Assembly: GCF_008180195.1 (NCBI RefSeq)
Contig: NZ_VTAV01000017.1
Span: 49,830-113,829, forward strand
DNA: 64,000 nucleotides
From: Sphingobacterium phlebotomi
GTDB taxonomy: Bacteria; Bacteroidota; Bacteroidia; Sphingobacteriales; Sphingobacteriaceae
Reading direction: 5' to 3'
Shown here: positions 60,562-64,000 of the stretch, one piece after another
Layout of the letters: every line of letters begins with the position of its first letter
Numbering within the stretch: the stretch's first letter is position 1
Position numbers and translations under genes: made by a program
The notes under the pieces: model-generated
What the model was told of the DNA's origin: nothing
What the model saw: only the letters and a program-made list of their open reading frames with translations
Database searches by the model: none

Positions 60562-61599
60562 ATGACGTTTAAGCTGACAACAAAAAACCGTTTGATTCAT
60601 GTTAGTGCATGGACCATTTGTATTTTATACTTTGCTGTTTCTTATTTTCTGTTGTGGTGGGATTCTAATCCCAAAACGGTTACACCTTATGAACCGATGA
60701 TTGGTGCACTTTCCATCACCATTTGCTGCTATCTCATTTACAGCACACTGCAATTTTATTTACCACGCAAAAATCAGTACGTGAAGATCATAGTGATTTG
60801 CTTGGTATTGACCGTGGTGAGTATCGGGCTGTCTATATTTTTCTTAAACCAATTTTTTGATGATTTCTCACTCACGCATTTTTATCAGGTCTTACCCTAT
60901 CGTTTTATCATTAACTTTCTGCTATTACTGTGCGTGACAATTATTAATGTTTTTTGGAACATTCAAGAAGAATATGAGGAGAATAAAAAGAGAAAAGAGG
61001 AATCCGAACGTATCTTGCGAGATGCCGAATTGTATAATTTACGACAACAGCTCCAACCTCACTTTTTGTTCAACAGCCTTAACTCCATCATTGCCCTTAT
61101 CGGTATCAAACCAGATGAGGCACGTAATATGACATTTCAACTCTCTGATTTTTTACGCGGAACGATGCGAAAAGATGATAGGCAGTTAATCCCGCTCGCG
61201 GACGAAATCGCTCACTTAAGGCTATACCTTGATATCGAGAAAGTGCGTTTCGGACATCGTCTAACGACAACGTTCCATTTACAAGAGGAAGCAAATCAAG
61301 TGAAGGTCCCTTCGATGATTATCCAGCCGCTATTGGAAAATGCTATTAAATTCGGTTTATACAACGTAATCGGTAAAGTAGAAATCACAATTGATATTCG
61401 AATAGAAAATTACATGTTGTACATTACCATTACCAATCCGTTTGATTCCGATCAGTTTGAAAGCAGAAAGGGCACCGGTTTTGGGCTTTCGAGTATCCAA
61501 CGCCGATTGTTTTTATTATATAGCCGTACCGACTTATTGGAGACTTCTATTCATGAAAATACATTTACCTCAACATTAAAAATTCCACAATATGATTAA
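60562..61599 (+). CDS. LytS-type sensor histidine kinase
   Basis: A 345-aa kinase with four membrane segments (about 12-33, 46-66, 75-97, 114-133), a coiled linker, and the His_kinase core: LRQQLQPHFLFNSLNSIIALIG with phospho-acceptor His167, then the ATP-binding part with PSMIIQPLLENAIKFGL and GTGFGLSSIQRRL. There is no periplasmic sensor domain, so it probably senses membrane state or works with the LiaF-like protein. Its end overlaps the regulator gene by 8 nt. Confidence 0.92.
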   Translation: MTFKLTTKNRLIHVSAWTICILYFAVSYFLLWWDSNPKTVTPYEPMIGALSITICCYLIYSTLQFYLPRKNQYVKIIVICLVLTVVSIGLSIFFLNQFFDDFSLTHFYQVLPYRFIINFLLLLCVTIINVFWNIQEEYEENKKRKEESERILRDAELYNLRQQLQPHFLFNSLNSIIALIGIKPDEARNMTFQLSDFLRGTMRKDDRQLIPLADEIAHLRLYLDIEKVRFGHRLTTTFHLQEEANQVKVPSMIIQPLLENAIKFGLYNVIGKVEITIDIRIENYMLYITITNPFDSDQFESRKGTGFGLSSIQRRLFLLYSRTDLLETSIHENTFTSTLKIPQYD

Positions 61600-62329
61600 G
61601 ATTATCATTATAGACGACGAGCCTTTAGCACGCTTGGTCATCTCCGAATATTTACAACAACATCATGATGTCGAAATAGTTGCCGAATGTGGAGATGGCT
61701 TCGAAGGCGCAAAAATGATTCAACAAGTGCGCCCTGACCTCATTTTTTTGGATATTCAAATGCCCAAGCTGACCGGATTTGAGATGCTAGAGATCCTCGA
61801 TGAAATGCCGAACGTCATCTTTACAACAGCATTTGACGAATTTGCTATTAAAGCTTTTGAGAAAAACGCTATCGACTATCTTCTAAAACCAATTAGCAAA
61901 GATAGATTTGAACAGGCATTAACAAAATTCAGGAACAATCATCAAAGCAACACCCCTCGTGAAACTTCTGCAAAAGTAGATGCTGCACGAGCAGATGAAA
62001 CATTAGAACGCATTGTTGTAAAAAACGGCTCGCAGATTAAGATTATTCCTGTACAGCAGGTTACTTTTTTGGAAGCTTACGATGATTATGTCAAAATCCA
62101 TACGAAGGATGGTATGTTTTTAAAGAACAAGACGATGAGTTCGTTTGAGAAACAATTAGATCCTAAACAGTTTGTACGAGTCCACCGCTCGTTTATCGCG
62201 AAAGTCGATCAACTCGCAAAAATTGAACCGATGGAAAAAGAAAGTTACATCGCCACGTTACTGACAGGAGAAAAAATCAATATTAGTAAATCAGGATATG
62301 CTCGTTTAAAACAAATAATTGGTTTGTAA
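61592..62329 (+). CDS. LytTR-type response regulator
   Basis: A 245-aa regulator. The receiver domain has the acidic pair Asp8-Asp9, phospho-acceptor Asp54 (LIFLDIQMP), TTAFDEFA and the lysine of LLKPIS. The C-terminal LytTR DNA-binding domain (about 145-245) contains VTFLEAYDDYVKIHTKDG and FVRVHRSFIAKVDQL. LytTR domains bind direct repeats spaced about two helical turns, and one such repeat is found upstream of this operon. Confidence 0.93.
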   Translation: MIKIIIIDDEPLARLVISEYLQQHHDVEIVAECGDGFEGAKMIQQVRPDLIFLDIQMPKLTGFEMLEILDEMPNVIFTTAFDEFAIKAFEKNAIDYLLKPISKDRFEQALTKFRNNHQSNTPRETSAKVDAARADETLERIVVKNGSQIKIIPVQQVTFLEAYDDYVKIHTKDGMFLKNKTMSSFEKQLDPKQFVRVHRSFIAKVDQLAKIEPMEKESYIATLLTGEKINISKSGYARLKQIIGL

Positions 62330-62388
62330 ACTGGATACCCATTTTATCCTCAAACGGATTTGTGTTTTATAAGAACAGGATATTTCTG

Positions 62389-62396
62389 TAATTTTG
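62389..62396 (+). promoter_or_regulatory. -7 element directly before the serine hydrolase start (possibly leaderless)
   Basis: TAATTTTG matches TANNTTTG exactly and ends 4 nt before the ATG at 62401. With the usual 5-7 nt from -7 to the start site, transcription would begin at or next to the start codon. No good -33 TTTG is seen at the normal spacing. Confidence 0.4.
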
Positions 62397-62400
62397 CGAT

Positions 62401-63843
62401 ATGATTCGCAAGTTATTTTTCTTACTATTGATGTGCACTGCGCTGACGGGATTGGGACAAACGAGGACAGAAGAGGCCAATCGAGCTGTTTTCAATAAAA
62501 TAGAATTTTTCATCAACACACAGATGACAGACTCTATCTATAATTTAGCTTCAGATGCCTTTAAGGAGCAGGTTAGCCAGAACCAACTCACCTTTATGCT
62601 CCAGAACCTTTATCAACTCGGCAGAATAACCGATGTGGAAGTGGAAGATTTCAAAGGTCAGACGGCCACTTATCGGGTATTTTTTACAGAAGGGCGTCAA
62701 CTACTTGCTAAATTGGCTGTAGATAGTACATATCGTTATTCTACTTTAGCGTTTACGGTGGCCGACAATGATGCCAAGGAAGTTGAAAAACCCGAAAAAG
62801 AAGAGGTGATCAGTCAAGTAGAAACGGAAACTCCATTAGATTTCTATATAGATTCCGTAGCCAACACTTATATTAAAAAGGGGAATACACAATCTTTAGC
62901 TGTAGCTGTCTTTCATCAAAATAAATACAAAACATTTCTGTACGGTGAAACGGAGAAAGGGAACAGTACGCTTCCCACAGAAAATACGTTATATGAAATT
63001 GGATCGATTACCAAAGTATTCACAGCGACGTTGCTTGCCGACCTTGTTACAAAAGGTATTATCCAATTGGATGATTCCATAACACCTTTTCTGCCGGATT
63101 CGGTTTCTTCCAATCCATCGCTTAAAGGAATTACATTTAAAACCTTGGCCAACCATACAGCAGGGCTTCCTCGGATGGCTGACAATTGGAATCGTATTGC
63201 AGGGTTTGACGAAAAAGACCCCTTTGCGGTTTATGATCAAAAGGCCCTTTTCGGTTTTCTTAAGGGTTATAAAGCATCGCATGAGCCGGGCGAAGAATAT
63301 GAATACAGCAATCTGGGCTATGGCTTGTTAACTGAGCTTATCGCTATTGTCAGCAAGAAACCGTACACGCAATGCTTACAAGAAATAATTTCGGCACCTT
63401 TACAGCTCAGCAACACGACCGACAAGCCAGATGCAGAAAAACAACAAACGATACTCCCCGGATTGGATAAAGACGGGAATATAACCCCGCTGTGGAATTG
63501 GAAAGTTATGGTGGGTGCGGGCGGCTTAAAATCCAATATAAGAGATCTTATGCTATTTGTGGTCGAACAATTTAAAATGCCGGAAAACGAATTGCAAAAC
63601 GCGATGGCCCTGACGAGACAATTCACTTTTTTCACACCAGATAACACGGATATAGGTCTGGCTTGGCACATGAGCATGATGGACGGTATTATATACTTCC
63701 ATCACACGGGCGGAACGGACGGTAGCAGTTCGTTTATTGGATTTTCTCCTGACACGAAGACAGCAGTAGTTGTTTTATCCAACGCAGCCGAAAGCGTGCA
63801 TCCAATCAGTACAGAAATTATGGAAAAATTATTAGGAGAATAA
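62401..63843 (+). CDS. Exported serine hydrolase of the beta-lactamase/PBP fold with N-terminal DUF3887-like domain
   Basis: A 480-aa protein with signal peptide ending GLGQ near residue 20. Residues 25-125 form a small alpha-beta domain of the DUF3887 type. The hydrolase part has the SxxK motif Ser202-Ile-Thr-Lys205, the YxN motif Tyr302-Ser-Asn304 and the late HHTGGTDG block, as in class C beta-lactamase-like esterases and D-aminopeptidases. Substrate unknown; a peptidoglycan or ester role is possible. It follows the LytTR pair by 71 nt on the same strand. Confidence 0.87.
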   Translation: MIRKLFFLLLMCTALTGLGQTRTEEANRAVFNKIEFFINTQMTDSIYNLASDAFKEQVSQNQLTFMLQNLYQLGRITDVEVEDFKGQTATYRVFFTEGRQLLAKLAVDSTYRYSTLAFTVADNDAKEVEKPEKEEVISQVETETPLDFYIDSVANTYIKKGNTQSLAVAVFHQNKYKTFLYGETEKGNSTLPTENTLYEIGSITKVFTATLLADLVTKGIIQLDDSITPFLPDSVSSNPSLKGITFKTLANHTAGLPRMADNWNRIAGFDEKDPFAVYDQKALFGFLKGYKASHEPGEEYEYSNLGYGLLTELIAIVSKKPYTQCLQEIISAPLQLSNTTDKPDAEKQQTILPGLDKDGNITPLWNWKVMVGAGGLKSNIRDLMLFVVEQFKMPENELQNAMALTRQFTFFTPDNTDIGLAWHMSMMDGIIYFHHTGGTDGSSSFIGFSPDTKTAVVVLSNAAESVHPISTEIMEKLLGE

Positions 63844-63940
63844 GACAAACCCCATTAGAAAGATAAGCCCACGCTCGAAAGTATCCGAGAAATAGTCTAT
63901 ATTTCCTCTATAAAATGGCCCTTGATGGCAGAGGAGAGCG

Positions 63941-63997
63941 AAATAGATTCATTTTATATTATGCATAATTAAATTGCATATAAAAATGAATTTATTT
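63941..63997. repeat. Near-perfect AT-rich inverted repeat at the window edge
   Basis: Arms at 63941-63965 and 63975-63997 match over about 22 bases with one or two changes and a 2-nt gap, around a 9-nt spacer. It contains ATTCATTTT and AAAATGAAT cores. It may be a terminator base, an operator or the end of a small mobile repeat; the sequence beyond the window would be needed to decide. Confidence 0.5.
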
Positions 63998-64000
63998 AGG

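Overview
The window looks like a chromosome segment from a member of the Bacteroidota, most likely family Sphingobacteriaceae. The signs are a SusC/SusD pair with its own ECF sigma factor and FecR-type anti-sigma factor, a TamL-type lipoprotein, a PUR-family (DUF3276) protein, many short lipoprotein signals, almost no Shine-Dalgarno sequences, and promoters of the Bacteroidota type (TTTG, about 20 nt, TANNTTTG). The genus cannot be fixed by reading alone. Most genes are core housekeeping genes. The accessory part is the glycan-uptake locus at about 24.8-35.4 kb.

Layout. 1-3.1 kb: minus-strand pstS-pstC-pstA-pstB phosphate importer, with pstB cut by the window edge. 3.4-7.0 kb: str operon rpsL-rpsG-fusA-rpsJ, closed by a strong terminator. 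7.0-8.3 kb: two paralogous small outer-membrane beta-barrels. 8.5-8.8 kb: tRNA-Cys and a 59-residue basic protein. 8.8-18.5 kb: aldo/keto reductase, surE, lipid kinase, two unknown proteins, an AI-2E-type permease, an FAD-Rieske fusion, a DJ-1/PfpI protein, a 5'-nucleotidase split over two genes, and an FN3-like protein. 19.2-24.6 kb: an Oar-like TonB-dependent receptor and recN.

24.8-35.4 kb is a polysaccharide-utilisation-like locus on the minus strand: ECF sigma, FecR, a GH16-like lipoprotein, SusC with an STN signalling domain, SusD, and an FAD oxidoreductase with a golvesin-like tail. The expected circuit is ligand binding by SusC, signalling through its STN domain to FecR, and release of the sigma factor. 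A roughly 120-nt element with three hairpins occurs twice, before the GH16 gene and before susC. Paired base changes keep its stems intact, and it is the most unusual signal in the window.

35.6-46.8 kb: SprT-like protein behind an IS110 scrap, M28 peptidase, small membrane proteins, tamL, an rRNA-methyltransferase-like gene, an MFS transporter, a second AI-2E permease, holA, and a third small beta-barrel. 46.9-53.5 kb: an HsdR-N-like protein, clpP-clpX, AMP nucleosidase, a DivIC/FtsB-like protein, eno, and carA with an attenuator-like leader. 53.3-59.4 kb: membrane protein-dxr-rseP-ywbE operon, a dipeptidyl peptidase IV-type protease and a PUR protein. 59.7-63.8 kb: a LiaF-like protein with a LytS/LytTR two-component pair, preceded by a 21-bp-phased direct repeat, and a serine beta-lactamase-fold hydrolase. 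No CRISPR array, complete insertion sequence, prophage or rRNA operon was seen.
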